Shown in pieces: positions 20,478-30,840 of a DNA stretch of 64,000 nucleotides. Position 1 is the first letter of the stretch. Each line of letters starts with the position of its first letter. The stretch comes from Massilia horti (GTDB lineage Bacteria; Pseudomonadota; Gammaproteobacteria; Burkholderiales; Burkholderiaceae_D). The stretch spans positions 1-64,000 of the forward strand of contig NZ_SPUM01000029.1 in NCBI RefSeq assembly GCF_004614195.1, written 5' to 3'. Under the pieces are notes generated by a model, which saw only the letters and a list, made by a program, of their open reading frames with translations, was not told the DNA's origin and searched no databases. The position numbers were made by a program, and so were the translations under genes.

Positions 20478-21668
20478 ATGGATCAATCAGGGCGATTACA
20501 CTCATTCGATAACCTGCGAGCCATCATGATGTGGCTCGGCATAGTTCTTCATGTCGCGGTAAATCACATAAACGGGCCATCGCCGCTGCCATTTCGCGAT
20601 CCCCAGACTTCTGCCGCTGCTGATCTAATCCTGGTGTTCATCCATGCGTTCCGCATGCCTGTGTTTTTTATCCTCGCCGGATATTTTGTGGCGCTATTGG
20701 CCACGCATCGTGGCTATAAAGGGATGCTAGCGCACCGGATGCGCAGGCTGGCCTTGCCCTTTGCCATATTTTGGCCGGTGCTGCTTGTTTGCATGTCAGT
20801 GCTGATGCTGGTTTTCCTTCACATTATGGCGTACGGCACAGCAGGCATCGACCCATCGCTGGTATCGAAGCAACCTAAACCGCCTTCGCCGCTCAACACC
20901 ATGCACATGTGGTTTGTCTATTACCTGATCTGGTTCTGCGTCTTCACAGCAGTGCTCGGGCCGTCAGTGGAGCGCGTTCCAGCACGACTGCGCAATGCTG
21001 TCGCCACAGGTTTCCGTACGCTTGCCAGTAACTGGTGGGGCATGCCTGTCCTTGCCATCCCACTGGCGATCGTCGGCTCATTCTATCGAGCTGGAATCCT
21101 TTCGCCGAGCGGCTCGTTCATCCCGAATATGAACGAACTGGTGCATAACGGCCTGTTTTTCGTATTCGGCCTGTACCTGTATCGCCATCAGGATTTTTTG
21201 TTTCCGCTCTATACGAAAAAGTGTTGGCGGAACGTGATCGCGGGCTTCGTGGTGTTCGTGATCGTACTTGCTACCTTCAAGCCATACACCACCGACCCGC
21301 ATCGCGTCCCTTATTTCGAAGCATTGATTGGGTTCTTGTATAACCTGATCAGTTGGCTGTGGAGTCTTGCCTTGATCGGATTGTTCCTGCGCTATCTGCC
21401 GGCGCAGAATCGGGTATTGCGATACGTGTCCGAAAGCTCTTATTGGGTCTTTCTGGTGCACATGCTTGGAACGATCGGGTTTGGCGCCATTTTGTACAGT
21501 CAGCCGCTCGGAGCACTCACCAAAATGGCGCTGAACATACTGGCGACCACGGTGGCGTGCCTGCTCACTTATCACCTGCTGGTTCGCCACACCTTGATCG
21601 GCGTTCTGTTGAATGGGCGGCGGGAGCCCAAGGCTACGCAAATGCCGGTGCCGGTCGCGAATACCTGA
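20478..21668 (+). CDS. Acyltransferase-3 family membrane protein (OpgC-like)
   Basis: A 396-residue integral membrane protein with about ten hydrophobic segments. It has the acyltransferase-3 opening FDNLRAIMMWLGIVLHVAVN, an FRMPVFFILAGYF helix and an RRLALPFAIFWP loop. Family members move acyl groups onto sugars or glucans at the membrane; OpgC/MdoC succinylates periplasmic glucans, and the layout here is similar. The substrate is not determinable. AAAGAG precedes the ATG. A strong hairpin just downstream (21686-21718) could terminate it. Confidence 0.82.
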   Translation: MDQSGRLHSFDNLRAIMMWLGIVLHVAVNHINGPSPLPFRDPQTSAAADLILVFIHAFRMPVFFILAGYFVALLATHRGYKGMLAHRMRRLALPFAIFWPVLLVCMSVLMLVFLHIMAYGTAGIDPSLVSKQPKPPSPLNTMHMWFVYYLIWFCVFTAVLGPSVERVPARLRNAVATGFRTLASNWWGMPVLAIPLAIVGSFYRAGILSPSGSFIPNMNELVHNGLFFVFGLYLYRHQDFLFPLYTKKCWRNVIAGFVVFVIVLATFKPYTTDPHRVPYFEALIGFLYNLISWLWSLALIGLFLRYLPAQNRVLRYVSESSYWVFLVHMLGTIGFGAILYSQPLGALTKMALNILATTVACLLTYHLLVRHTLIGVLLNGRREPKATQMPVPVANT

Positions 21669-21685
21669 TTGACGACCAAAAACGA

Positions 21686-21718
21686 AAAACCCAGATGCCT
21701 TGCGGTCATCTGGGTTTT
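21686..21718. terminator. Bidirectional Rho-independent terminator
   Basis: Twelve-base arms AAAACCCAGATG and CATCTGGGTTTT flank a nine-base loop, with T-rich tails on both strands. It can end the acyltransferase gene on the plus strand and tRNA-Pro on the minus strand. Confidence 0.85.
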
Positions 21719-21726
21719 GAATTCTG

Positions 21727-21803
21727 TGGTCGGGGTGAGAGGATTCGAACCTCCGGCCTCTACGTCCCGAACGTAGCGCTCTACCGGGCTAAGCTACACC
21801 CCG
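21727..21803 (-). tRNA. tRNA-Pro (anticodon CGG), CCA encoded
   Basis: Read on the minus strand, acceptor arms CGGGGTG and CACCCCG pair. The anticodon stem CTACG/CGTAG encloses a seven-base loop TTCGGGA with anticodon CGG, and the T arm carries GGTTCGAATCC. Discriminator A and a genome-encoded CCA follow. Total length is 77 bases with CCA. Confidence 0.96.
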
Positions 21804-21863
21804 ACTGTTTCTTTTGAGACTTCAAAACTACCGAAATCTCGGGAAGGCATGACTATACTGGCC

Positions 21864-22853
21864 CTAGTGGTTCCTGTCAACAGCGAAGCTGCACAAGTGG
21901 AGGAGGCTTTGCTTGTACGGGCTCTCCGGCAAATCGGCAATCGCATCGGCCGCGCGGGCGGCGGCGATCTCGGCTTCGCGGCGGGTGTAGTCCAGCGCGC
22001 CGCTCGACGAGACGGCCGCGAGCACCGCGTCAAAATGCTGTTCGTCACCCTGTTCGATGCAGCTGCGCACCAGTTCGCGCTGGGCAGGCGTGCCGTGTTC
22101 CATCAGGTAGATCAACGGTAGCGTCGGCTTGCCTTCGCGCAGGTCGTCGCCGACGTTCTTGCCGATTTCGGCGGCGTCGCCCGCGTAGTCCAGCACGTCG
22201 TCAATCAGCTGGAAGGCGGTACCGAGCGAGCGTCCGTATTCTCCTGCCGCGGCAATCTGGGCGTCGGTCGCACCGGCCACCAGCGCGCCCAATTCGGCGG
22301 CCGCTTCGAACAGCTTGGCGGTCTTGGAGCGGATCACCTTCAGGTAGCTTTCGTGGGTCACGTCCGGGTCGTGCATGTTCAACAGCTGCAGCACTTCGCC
22401 TTCCGCGATCACGTTGGTCGCATCGGACAGGATCTGCATCACACGCATGTTTTCCAGGCTGACCATCATCTGAAACGAGCGCGAATACAGGAAGTCGCCC
22501 ACCAGCACCGAGGCCGCGTTGCCGAACAGCGCGTTGGCGGTCTGGCGCCCGCGCCGCATCGACGATTCGTCGACCACATCGTCGTGCAGCAGCGTTGCGG
22601 TGTGGATGAACTCGACCACCGCCGCCAGTTCGTGGTGGGCGGTGCCGCGATAGCCGTGTGCATTGGCCAACAGTAGCACCAGCACGGGGCGGATACGCTT
22701 GCCGCCGGCGCTGATGATGTACTCGGCGATCTGGTTCACCAGGCTGACTTCGGAATGCAGCCGCTGGCGGATCACCCGGTTCACCGCCTCCATGTCGGTA
22801 GCGATCGAATGAGCGATGGGGTTCTGTTGGACGTGTGGATTAGCGGCTGACAA
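21864..22853 (-). CDS. ispB: Octaprenyl diphosphate synthase
   Basis: A 329-residue trans-polyprenyl synthase. The two aspartate-rich magnesium motifs are DDVVD at about 91-95 and DDVLD at about 217-221, with GGKRIRP near residue 50. It extends farnesyl diphosphate with isopentenyl units to make the side chain of ubiquinone. Its position divergent from rplU-rpmA-obg is the usual arrangement in beta- and gammaproteobacteria, which supports the IspB assignment over other prenyl synthases. Confidence 0.95.
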   Translation of the reverse strand: MSAANPHVQQNPIAHSIATDMEAVNRVIRQRLHSEVSLVNQIAEYIISAGGKRIRPVLVLLLANAHGYRGTAHHELAAVVEFIHTATLLHDDVVDESSMRRGRQTANALFGNAASVLVGDFLYSRSFQMMVSLENMRVMQILSDATNVIAEGEVLQLLNMHDPDVTHESYLKVIRSKTAKLFEAAAELGALVAGATDAQIAAAGEYGRSLGTAFQLIDDVLDYAGDAAEIGKNVGDDLREGKPTLPLIYLMEHGTPAQRELVRSCIEQGDEQHFDAVLAAVSSSGALDYTRREAEIAAARAADAIADLPESPYKQSLLHLCSFAVDRNH

Positions 22854-23017
22854 GGCTGACCTGCGATATAGACGTTGAGTGCGTTAATGGCCGCGATTAT
22901 ACGACAAGCAAGCAAAAGGGGCGCCTCCCACCTTTCCCCGCCTTGCGGGCCGGTCAATCGGAGGTGCGTCAGCCTCGTTGCCCTGCTGCCACGCTGCCTC
23001 GGCCTTGTGCATGCGTT

Positions 23018-23047
23018 TTGACGCACTGCCGCGAATCCATGTATAAT
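23018..23047 (+). promoter_or_regulatory. Sigma-70 promoter of rplU-rpmA
   Basis: A TTGACG -35 box at 23018-23023 and a consensus TATAAT -10 box at 23042-23047 are separated by 18 bases, about 80 bases before the L21 start codon. Confidence 0.8.
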
Positions 23048-23128
23048 CCCCTGTTCCCCGGCATCAGGCTAGCTCGACAGTAAGTCGCCGTGGGAATTTA
23101 TTCCCAAACATTTAACGAGGTTTCAATC

Positions 23129-23440
23129 ATGTACGCGGTCATAAAAACCGGTGGCAAGCAATACAAAGTTGTCGCTGGCGAAAAACTCAAAGTAGAACAG
23201 ATACCGGCAGACATTGGTTCCGAAATCACTATCGACCAGGTTCTCGCAGTCGGCGAGGGCGAGAGCATCAAGTTTGGTGCTCCGCTGGTGGAAGGTGCTT
23301 CGGTCAAAGTGACTGTTGTTTCGCAGGGTCGTCACGACAAGGTCCGTATCTTCAAGATGCGCCGTCGTAAGCACTACCAGAAGCGTCAGGGCCATCGCCA
23401 GAACTACACCGAAATCCAAGTGGTATCGATCAACGGCTAA
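23129..23440 (+). CDS. rplU: 50S ribosomal protein L21
   Basis: A 103-residue protein of normal L21 length, opening [14 protein letters not shown] and ending in the conserved basic region [16 protein letters not shown] and YTEIQV. It is a component of the large ribosomal subunit. The ATG at 23129 has AACGAGG upstream; the longer open frame adds 13 non-conserved residues. It is followed by rpmA after 38 bases, the standard pair. Confidence 0.98.
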   Translation: MYAVIKTGGKQYKVVAGEKLKVEQIPADIGSEITIDQVLAVGEGESIKFGAPLVEGASVKVTVVSQGRHDKVRIFKMRRRKHYQKRQGHRQNYTEIQVVSING

Positions 23441-23478
23441 TTGCCGCGGTCCCGAAAGTAAGTCAAAGGAGCATTTAA

Positions 23479-23751
23479 ATGGCACACAAAAAAGGCGGCG
23501 GCACTACACGCAACGGCCGTGACTCAGAAAGCAAACGCCTCGGCGTGAAAGTCTACGGCGGCCAGGCAATCAACGCAGGCGGCATCATCGTGCGCCAGCG
23601 CGGCACCCAGGTTCGTCCGGGCACCAACGTCGGTCTGGGCAAGGATCACACCCTGTTCGCGCTGATCGACGGCACCGTCAAGTTCGTCAAGCAAGGCGTC
23701 GGCTCGAAGCAGTACGTGACCGTCGTGGCGAACCAGGCAGTCGCAGCGTAA
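23479..23751 (+). CDS. rpmA: 50S ribosomal protein L27
   Basis: A 90-residue L27 with the typical start [16 protein letters not shown] and the [19 protein letters not shown] segment. It stands near the peptidyl transferase centre of the ribosome. An AAAGGAG ribosome site precedes the ATG. It is cotranscribed with rplU and followed by a terminator before obg. Confidence 0.98.
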   Translation: MAHKKGGGTTRNGRDSESKRLGVKVYGGQAINAGGIIVRQRGTQVRPGTNVGLGKDHTLFALIDGTVKFVKQGVGSKQYVTVVANQAVAA

Positions 23752-23788
23752 AGCACGCACGCGCCGCGTGGGCGGCGCAGTTCTGTAA

Positions 23789-24967
<1,179 letters not shown>

Positions 24968-24971
24968 CAAG

Positions 24972-25379
24972 TTGGCAGGACCCATCAACCGCGCCGCGTT
25001 GCGCGCGCAGCTCCTCAAGCTGGTCGCCACCGTCAGCTCGCTGGCGGCGCTCGCGGCCATGCTCGACCCTGACCGGGTCGCAGCCTCGATGGGTTTGTTT
25101 CTGGTCGGCGTAAACGGCTACAGCCAGTTTTACGCGATCTATGTCGGAGTCCGTCTCGCCACCGCGGGACTGGCTCTGCTCGCAGCAAGGCAGGGCGACC
25201 AGCCCATCCTCGGCGACCTCACAGCATTGTTCCTCCTGGCGCAGCCGGCCGGCCGCATGGTCGCGGCTTTCGCGATCGGACTGCCGAAGGGGATATTATT
25301 AGTCGTCTGCGGGATCGAACTGTTGGCGGGCTTTTCCCTGCTGGCGCTACGCCCGCGTGGAAAAGTCACCTCGCCATGA
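24972..25379 (+). CDS. DUF4345-like small membrane protein
   Basis: A 135-residue protein with about four hydrophobic segments. The middle part ([20 protein letters not shown]) resembles DUF4345 family proteins, whose function is unknown. The likely start is TTG at 24972, four bases after the obg stop; no ATG lies in the first half, and the open frame further upstream is a shadow of obg. Its stop overlaps the proB ATG (ATGA), so it is translated between obg and proB in one operon. Start choice is uncertain. Confidence 0.65.
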   Translation: MAGPINRAALRAQLLKLVATVSSLAALAAMLDPDRVAASMGLFLVGVNGYSQFYAIYVGVRLATAGLALLAARQGDQPILGDLTALFLLAQPAGRMVAAFAIGLPKGILLVVCGIELLAGFSLLALRPRGKVTSP

Positions 25380-26494
25380 AATCAGCCATCCAGCAAGCCT
25401 CACGCATCATCGTCAAAGTCGGCTCGTCGCTCGTCACCAACGAAGGACGCGGCCTCGATCAAAACGCCATCGCGCGCTGGGCCGCGCAAATCGCCTCGCT
25501 GCGCGCGCTCGGCAAGGAAGTGGTGCTGGTGTCTTCCGGCGCCATCGCCGAAGGCATGCTGCGCCTGCACTTTGGCGAGCGCCCGACCGACATCCACGAG
25601 CTGCAGGCCTGCGCCGCGGTCGGCCAGATGGGGCTCGCCCAGATTTACGAAACCAGTTTTCGCGCGCACGGCATCGGCACCGCGCAGGTGCTGCTCACGC
25701 ATGCGGACCTTGCGGACCGCGAACGCTACCTGAACGCACGTTCCACGCTCACGACCCTGCTGCGCCTGGGCGTGGTCCCGATCATCAACGAGAACGACAC
25801 GGTGGTCACCGACGAAATCAAGTTCGGCGACAACGACACGCTGGGTGCGCTGGTCGCGAACCTGATCGAGGCCGACGCGCTGGTGATCCTGACCGACCAG
25901 CGCGGGCTGTTTTCCGCCGATCCGCGCAAGGATCCGTCGGCCACGCTGATCGGGGAAGCGCAGGCGGGCGATGAAAGGCTCGAAGAGATGGCCGGCGGCG
26001 CCGGCAGCAGCATCGGCCGCGGCGGCATGCTGACCAAGGTGCTGGCGGCCAAGCGCGCGGCGCGTTCGGGCGCGCATACCGTCATTGCCTGGGGCCGCGA
26101 GGACAACGTGCTGGTGCGGCTGGCCAGCGGCGAAGCGATCGGCACCCAGCTGACCGCACCGACCGCGCGCCTGACCGCCCGCCGCCAGTGGATGGTCGAT
26201 CACCTGCACACGGCTGGCGAGGTGGTGCTCGACGCGGGCGCGGTGCAGAAGCTGACGCAGGAGGGCAAGTCGCTGCTGCCGATCGGCGTGACGGCGGTGA
26301 ATGGCCAGTTCCGCCGCGGGGAAGTGATCACCTGCGTCGACGAGCAGGGAAATCCGGTGGCGCGTGGGCTGACCAATTACACGGGGAGCGAGGTGCGCCT
26401 GATCATGCGCCGTTCATCGTCCGAGATCGAGGGTATCCTCGGTTATGTCGAAGGGCCGGAGCTGATTCACCGCGATAACATGGTTCTGCTGTAA
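25376..26494 (+). CDS. proB: Glutamate 5-kinase
   Basis: A 372-residue enzyme with an N-terminal amino acid kinase domain ([45 protein letters not shown]) and a C-terminal PUA domain from about residue 275. It phosphorylates glutamate, the first step of proline synthesis, and is normally feedback-inhibited by proline. The start overlaps the preceding small membrane gene by four bases. The order obg-proB is common in betaproteobacteria. Confidence 0.96.
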   Translation: MKSAIQQASRIIVKVGSSLVTNEGRGLDQNAIARWAAQIASLRALGKEVVLVSSGAIAEGMLRLHFGERPTDIHELQACAAVGQMGLAQIYETSFRAHGIGTAQVLLTHADLADRERYLNARSTLTTLLRLGVVPIINENDTVVTDEIKFGDNDTLGALVANLIEADALVILTDQRGLFSADPRKDPSATLIGEAQAGDERLEEMAGGAGSSIGRGGMLTKVLAAKRAARSGAHTVIAWGREDNVLVRLASGEAIGTQLTAPTARLTARRQWMVDHLHTAGEVVLDAGAVQKLTQEGKSLLPIGVTAVNGQFRRGEVITCVDEQGNPVARGLTNYTGSEVRLIMRRSSSEIEGILGYVEGPELIHRDNMVLL

Positions 26495-26521
26495 GCTTCG
26501 GCTTTTTATCGGACCGACAAG

Positions 26522-26899
26522 ATGAACAATATTTCGCCTGTTGCTGTTGTCCAGGCTCAGCTCGATGCCTATAACGCCAAGGACATCGATGCGCTGTTGG
26601 ATACGTATGCGCCGGACGCCGAACAGTTCACGCTTCATGGCGAGCGCCTGGCAAAGGGGATTGACGAGATGCGCCCGCGCTTCCTTGCACGCTTTGAGGA
26701 GCCGGCGCTGCACGCCCGGTTGTTGTCGCGTATCGTGATGGGTAATGTGGTGACTGACTTCGAGCTCATCACCCGTAATTTCCCAGAGGGTGAAGGCACG
26801 CTCGAAATGCTGTGCATCTACGAAGTCGTCAATGGGCGGATTCAGCGTGCCAGTTTCGCTTTGGGGGCCAAGACGTTGCTGAGGGGCCGGGCTGCCTGA
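26522..26899 (+). CDS. NTF2-like / SnoaL-type protein
   Basis: A 125-residue protein with the cone-shaped NTF2-like fold signature: an opening helix with VVQAQLDAYNAKDIDALLDTYAPDAE, a charged strand EQFTLHGERLAKG, and a closing strand pattern (LCIYEVVNGRIQRASFALG). Relatives include steroid isomerases and many uncharacterised proteins. No catalytic assignment is possible. It lies 27 bases after proB and may be cotranscribed. Confidence 0.75.
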   Translation: MNNISPVAVVQAQLDAYNAKDIDALLDTYAPDAEQFTLHGERLAKGIDEMRPRFLARFEEPALHARLLSRIVMGNVVTDFELITRNFPEGEGTLEMLCIYEVVNGRIQRASFALGAKTLLRGRAA

Positions 26900-27011
26900 A
26901 CATTGGCAGCATGGGGCAGGCAAGGGGAAGTTTGCCCGCCCTTGATCCTGATCGACGTTCTTGGTCAGCTTATGCTGTCAAATGGTAGCCTTGCCCTGGA
27001 AGGAGAAAACT

Positions 27012-27254
27012 TTGGCAGATGTTATGGAGGAGCGACTTTCCGCGCTTGAGCGTGACGTCGCGATAATCAAAGCCACCGGGGCGACGAAGGCCGATATCGC
27101 GGAACTGAAGGCCGAGATTGCCGAAGTGAAGGTTACGATCGCCGAAGTGAACGGTAGGATCGCCGAAGTGAAGAGCAGCATTATCATTTGGGTGGTCAGC
27201 GCATTTTTCCTCACCCAGCTGTGGCCTATGCTGCTGAGGAAACTCGGACTCTAG
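27012..27254 (+). CDS. Tail-anchored coiled-coil protein, paralogue 1
   Basis: An 80-residue protein. After an N-terminal ERLSALERDVAIIKATGATK segment it has four near-identical seven-residue repeats (IAELKAE, IAEVKVT, IAEVNGR, IAEVKSS), a textbook coiled coil. It ends in one hydrophobic helix (IIIWVVSAFFLTQLW) and a short basic tail. It is therefore probably a membrane-anchored oligomer with a cytoplasmic coil. A GGAAGGAG site lies seven bases before a TTG at 27012; an ATG at 27024 is the alternative start. A clear paralogue is at 27580-27801. Confidence 0.65.
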   Translation: MADVMEERLSALERDVAIIKATGATKADIAELKAEIAEVKVTIAEVNGRIAEVKSSIIIWVVSAFFLTQLWPMLLRKLGL

Positions 27255-27402
27255 CTGCCCGGCGCCGCGCGAACAAGCGCTTCCAGAAAACAATTTCAAA
27301 CACGCCCGCAACTGCAAAGGCGACCCCAGCGCCGGTATCGAGGCCGACGTAATACATGCCGAGTGCGGCAGCCAGGCAAGCAAGTGTAATCAGGTGACGC
27401 AT
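27226..27402 (-). CDS. Small membrane protein (58 aa)
   Basis: A 58-residue protein opening MRHLITLACLAAALGMYYVG, with two hydrophobic segments and a strongly basic end (KRLFARRRAARVR). It lies between the two coiled-coil paralogues on the opposite strand, and its 3' end overlaps the first by 29 bases. The ATG at 27402 is preferred over an upstream one that adds a non-conserved lead. No function is recognised. Confidence 0.5.
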   Translation of the reverse strand: MRHLITLACLAAALGMYYVGLDTGAGVAFAVAGVFEIVFWKRLFARRRAARVRVSSAA

Positions 27403-27579
27403 AGGAAACTCCCAAGATTCGTTGTTCTGCATCTTGCCATAAAGATTGCGACTCAGGTTGGAATCCGTCGTGGCCGGGTTTCATTTGCGCCCTGTTGAAG
27501 CGCTGTTGATGGTCGCGCTCTTATACTGTCAGCTTGGTTACCCTACTTGCGCTGGCAGGGAGCGAGTCTGGAAGAAGCA

Positions 27580-27801
27580 ATGGACGATCGGGTAAAAATG
27601 ATCGAGGGTCGCCTGTTCGCTCTTGAGCGCGACATTGCGATTATTAAAGCCACTGGTGCTACGAAGACCGATCTTGCGAAACTAAGATCGGAATTAAAGA
27701 CTGCGATCGCTGAAGCGAAGAGCGGCATCATCATCTGGATCGTCAGCGCCATTGTCCTCGCGCAGGTTTTGCCTATGCTTCTGAAGCGAATCGGCTTCTA
27801 G
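27580..27801 (+). CDS. Tail-anchored coiled-coil protein, paralogue 2
   Basis: A 73-residue protein sharing with the gene at 27012 the blocks FALERDIAIIKATGATKTDL and the tail IIIWIVSAIVLAQVLPMLL plus a basic-aromatic end. It has fewer heptads (KLRSELKTAIAEAKSG), consistent with expansion or loss of repeats between copies. The ATG at 27580 follows GGAAGAAG. Function unknown; the small coil plus membrane tail suggests a scaffold or oligomeric membrane regulator. Confidence 0.65.
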   Translation: MDDRVKMIEGRLFALERDIAIIKATGATKTDLAKLRSELKTAIAEAKSGIIIWIVSAIVLAQVLPMLLKRIGF

Positions 27802-27819
27802 CATTACGCATGGCCACAT

Positions 27820-28467
27820 CTAAGCCCCAGCGGGCGCCGGCGTCTTCGGCTTGTACTCGCACAGGTCGTTGATGATGCAGTTCCAGCACTTGGGCTTGCG
27901 CGCCACGCAGGTGTAGCGGCCGTGCAGGATCAGCCAGTGGTGCGCGTCGTGCAGGTATTCCCTCGGCACAAACTTGAGCAGCTTTTGCTCGACCTCGTCC
28001 ACGTTCTTCCCCGGCGCGATCTTGGTGCGATTGGCCACGCGGAAGATGTGCGTATCCACCGCCATGGTCGGTTCACCGAAGGCCGTGTTGAGCACCACGT
28101 TGGCCGTCTTGCGGCCCACGCCCGGCAATGCCTCCAGCGCCTCGCGCGAGTGGGGCACTTCGCCGCCGTACTGGTCCACCAGGATCTGGCAGGTCGCCAT
28201 CACATTCTTGGCCTTGGTGTTGTACAGGCCGATGGTCGAGATGTAGGTCTTCAGTTCGTCCAGGCCGAGGTCGAGAATCTGTTGCGGCGTGTTGGCGACC
28301 GGGTACAGCCGGCGAGTGGACTTGTTCACGCCGACGTCGGTCGCCTGTGCTGACAGCAAGACCGCGATCAGCAGTTCGAACGGGGTGCTGTATTCGAGCT
28401 CGGTGGTTGGGTGCGGATTGGCTTCCTTGAAGCGGCGAAAGATTTCGAGTCGCTTGGCTGGGTTCAT
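27820..28467 (-). CDS. nth: Endonuclease III
   Basis: A 215-residue DNA glycosylase/AP lyase. The helix-hairpin-helix LEALPGVGRKTANVVLN is near residue 110, with the catalytic lysine in GVGRKTA and the aspartate in VDTHIFRVANR. The C-terminal cysteine set (C-x6-C-x2-C-x5-C: CVARKPKC, CIINDLC) holds a [4Fe-4S] cluster. It removes oxidised pyrimidines from DNA. It begins one base after the rsxB stop, a common pair in betaproteobacteria. Confidence 0.97.
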   Translation of the reverse strand: MNPAKRLEIFRRFKEANPHPTTELEYSTPFELLIAVLLSAQATDVGVNKSTRRLYPVANTPQQILDLGLDELKTYISTIGLYNTKAKNVMATCQILVDQYGGEVPHSREALEALPGVGRKTANVVLNTAFGEPTMAVDTHIFRVANRTKIAPGKNVDEVEQKLLKFVPREYLHDAHHWLILHGRYTCVARKPKCWNCIINDLCEYKPKTPAPAGA

Positions 28468-28468
28468 G

Positions 28469-29155
28469 TCAGTCTTTGTTCTCCGGCGGGGTCTGGCCGG
28501 CGGCGCGCAGGCGCGCGCGTTCCATCGCGGCGGCGATAATTGCGCGTTTGCGCTCCTTCTCCGCCAATTCTTCCGGGGTATTGGTCGCGTCGGCCGTTAC
28601 CGCACGCATCTTCTCGACTGCCTTGGCCGCCAGGCGCGCGTCGTTTTCCTCCTTCTCGCGCTGCAGCCGCACTGTGCGGAAGTCATGGCGTGCGCGGGCG
28701 GCATCGGCCTGCTCCTGCGACCAGGCGGCCCAGCCGGTCAGCTCGCCCGTCACCGGGATCATGGCGATGCAGTCGACCGGGCAGGGTGCGACGCACAGGT
28801 CGCAGCCGGTGCACAGGCTGGGCAATATGGTGTGCATCTGCTTGGCCGCGCCCATGATCGCGTCGACCGGGCAGGCCTGGATGCACAGCGTGCAGCCGAT
28901 GCACAGGCTCTCGTCGATGAACGCGACCGGGCGCGCGCGCTCGACACCGTTGGCCGGGTTGATCGGAATCACCGGCCGGCCCGTGAGCGCGGAAAGCCGC
29001 CGCACGCCTTCGATACCGCCGGGCGGGCACTGGTTGATCTCTGCCTCGCCGCGCGCGATTGCCTCAGCATAAGGGCGGCAGGCGGGGTAGCCGCACTTGG
29101 TGCATTGGGTCTGCGGCAGCAGGTCTTCGATCTGGTCGGCGAGGGTCTTGGTCAC
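28469..29155 (-). CDS. rsxB: Electron transport complex subunit RsxB-like ferredoxin
   Basis: A 228-residue iron-sulfur protein. An N-terminal Fe-S domain has [20 protein letters not shown] and NQCPPGG, followed by two ferredoxin-type [4Fe-4S] motifs ([15 protein letters not shown] and [15 protein letters not shown]) and a charged C-terminal helix. RsxB/RnfB proteins carry electrons in membrane complexes that keep SoxR reduced or drive ferredoxin reduction. The betaproteobacterial form lacks the N-terminal membrane helix, as here. The best start is GTG at 29155; the open frame continues upstream but overlaps a repeat and phaZ in a wrong frame. No other rsx/rnf genes are in the window. Confidence 0.88.
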   Translation of the reverse strand: MTKTLADQIEDLLPQTQCTKCGYPACRPYAEAIARGEAEINQCPPGGIEGVRRLSALTGRPVIPINPANGVERARPVAFIDESLCIGCTLCIQACPVDAIMGAAKQMHTILPSLCTGCDLCVAPCPVDCIAMIPVTGELTGWAAWSQEQADAARARHDFRTVRLQREKEENDARLAAKAVEKMRAVTADATNTPEELAEKERKRAIIAAAMERARLRAAGQTPPENKD

Positions 29156-29200
29156 GGCTGGTGGTGCGGGAGGAAAGCCGACATTATCCGATAAAAGTGG

Positions 29201-29299
29201 CGGGGCCGCGAGACGGGGCCACCAGTGCGTACGCGGACGCCAACGTGACGCGGCCGTACCGCGTGCGCACTGGTCCTCGCCGGCCGCGCGCCCCCTACG
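29201..29299. repeat. Palindromic intergenic repeat, copy 7 (variant)
   Basis: A divergent copy: CCACCAGTGCGTACGCGG on the left, then ACCGCGTGCGCACTGGTCC and a long GC-rich arm ending GCGCCCCCTACG, the same right-arm variant as copy 5. It lies between rsxB and the phaZ terminator. Confidence 0.7.
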
Positions 29300-29316
29300 C
29301 CTCTGTAAGCCGGACG

Positions 29317-29352
29317 AAAAAAATGCCGCAGCGGGTGTGCTGCGGCATTTTT
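29317..29352 (-). terminator. Terminator of phaZ
   Basis: Arms AAAAATGCCGCA and TGCGGCATTTTT around a 10-base loop, with A/T runs on both sides, 19 bases past the phaZ stop. It would also work in the plus direction. Confidence 0.88.
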
Positions 29353-29370
29353 GTGTTTCGGAAGCGCCGG

Positions 29371-30606
29371 TCAGGCGTGCGTGCGGATGAATTCGCCGAT
29401 GCGCGGACAAATGATCTCGCGCCAGCGACGGCCCGAGAAGATGCCGTAGTGTCCGGCTTTGGCCGCCACGAAGTCGTAGCGCATGTTTTCCGGAATCCCG
29501 CTGCACAGCTCGTGTGCGGCCTGGGTCTGGCCCGCGCCGGAGATGTCGTCCAGTTCGCCTTCCACCGTGAGCAGCGCCACGGTCTTGATGTCCTGCGGGC
29601 GTACCAGCTGGCCGCCCACTTCCCATGTGCCCTTCGGCAGGCGGAACTCCTGGAACACGGTCTTGATGGTGTCGAGGTAGTACTCGGCCGGCATGTCGAG
29701 CACGGCGTTGTATTCGTCGTAGAACTGGCGGTGGCTCTCGGCGGAGTCGTCGTCGCCGCGCACCAGGTGCTGGTAGAACTCGCGGTGGCTCTGCGCGTGG
29801 CGGCCCGGATTCATGGCGATGAAGCCGGCGTGCTGCAGGAAGCCCGGGTAGACCTTGCGGCCGAAGCCCGGGTAATTTCCCGGCACCGAGTAAACCACGG
29901 TGTTTTCGAACCACGAGAACGGCTTTTCCATGGCCAGGTCATTGACCGCGGTGGGCGACTTGCGGGGATCGATCGGGCCGCCCATCATGGTCATGGTGCG
30001 GGGCAGCTTGGGGTCGTTGTTGGTCGCCATCAGCGAGATCGCGGCCAGCACCGGCACGGTCGGCTGGCATACCGAGATCACGTGCAGATCCGGTCCCAGC
30101 AGGCGGATGAAGTCCTGGACGTAGAACACGTAGTCGTCCAGGTGGAACGGGCCTTCCGACAGCGGGACCATGCGGGCATCGGTCCAGTCGGTGATGTAGA
30201 CGTCGTGGTGCGCCAGCAGCGCGCGCACGGTGTCGCGCAGCAGGGTGGCGTGGTGGCCGGACAGCGGCGCGACCAGCAGCACTTTGGGCTGGTTCAGCGC
30301 TTCGATCTTGCGGTCGCTCAGGTCTTTCTTGAAATGCAGCAGTTTGCAGAACGGCTTGGTGACGACGGTGCGTTCCATGATGCCGACCGGCTTGTCGTTA
30401 ATGGTGACGTTGTCGATGCCGAATGCCGGCTTGGCATAGTCCTTGCCGAGCCGGTACATCAGCTCGTAGCCGGCCGCAATACGCTGCGAGAAGGGGGTAT
30501 GTGCAAACGGTGAAACTGGGTTCGAAAATAGCTTCGAGGACGCATCGGCCCACTGCATGAGCGGAGTCAGAAACGTGCGTTGCATCTCGTGCAGTTGGTA
30601 AAGCAT
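29371..30606 (-). CDS. phaZ: Intracellular polyhydroxyalkanoate depolymerase
   Basis: A 411-residue enzyme that breaks down stored poly-3-hydroxybutyrate granules in the cytoplasm. The nucleophile is the expected cysteine, at about C180 in [14 protein letters not shown], which separates intracellular PhaZ from lipase-type extracellular enzymes. The opening [15 protein letters not shown] and the [14 protein letters not shown] ending with the catalytic histidine are family-typical. The ATG at 30606 has AAGGA nine bases before it. It is monocistronic. PHA storage is also suggested by the granule-region protein at 34632. Confidence 0.95.
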   Translation of the reverse strand: MLYQLHEMQRTFLTPLMQWADASSKLFSNPVSPFAHTPFSQRIAAGYELMYRLGKDYAKPAFGIDNVTINDKPVGIMERTVVTKPFCKLLHFKKDLSDRKIEALNQPKVLLVAPLSGHHATLLRDTVRALLAHHDVYITDWTDARMVPLSEGPFHLDDYVFYVQDFIRLLGPDLHVISVCQPTVPVLAAISLMATNNDPKLPRTMTMMGGPIDPRKSPTAVNDLAMEKPFSWFENTVVYSVPGNYPGFGRKVYPGFLQHAGFIAMNPGRHAQSHREFYQHLVRGDDDSAESHRQFYDEYNAVLDMPAEYYLDTIKTVFQEFRLPKGTWEVGGQLVRPQDIKTVALLTVEGELDDISGAGQTQAAHELCSGIPENMRYDFVAAKAGHYGIFSGRRWREIICPRIGEFIRTHA

Positions 30607-30785
30607 AAAGTATCCTTCTGGATGAGGTCGCGCGTGGCAAACGTTCGCGCAAGGCACTCGATCAATTATAGGTTATGTGGCTTGGGCTGTGGAAACAGTC
30701 TCCGATCTGAAAATAATGGTGCCGCACGACACTATTTGTATCACGATTTGTGGCGGTCCGTCGGTACGTGCGGCCACAGAAAAGC

Positions 30786-30813
30786 GAATGCCCCGGCGAG
30801 CCGGGGCATTCGT
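30786..30813 (-). terminator. Terminator of the ferredoxin reductase gene
   Basis: Thirteen-base arms CGAATGCCCCGGC and GCCGGGGCATTCG around a two-base centre; on the minus strand a CTTTT tail follows. It lies 28 bases past the reductase stop. Confidence 0.82.
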
Positions 30814-30840
30814 GGTGAAGAACTTACGGAACGGTAGCGT

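Noticed and set aside
27102-27180. Seven-codon tandem repeat as a non-coding satellite
   Set aside because: It stays in frame and encodes ideal coiled-coil heptads within a gene that has a paralogue.
29156-29914. Upstream extension of the rsxB frame into phaZ
   Set aside because: It overlaps phaZ in another frame and crosses a repeat; RsxB homology begins at 29155.
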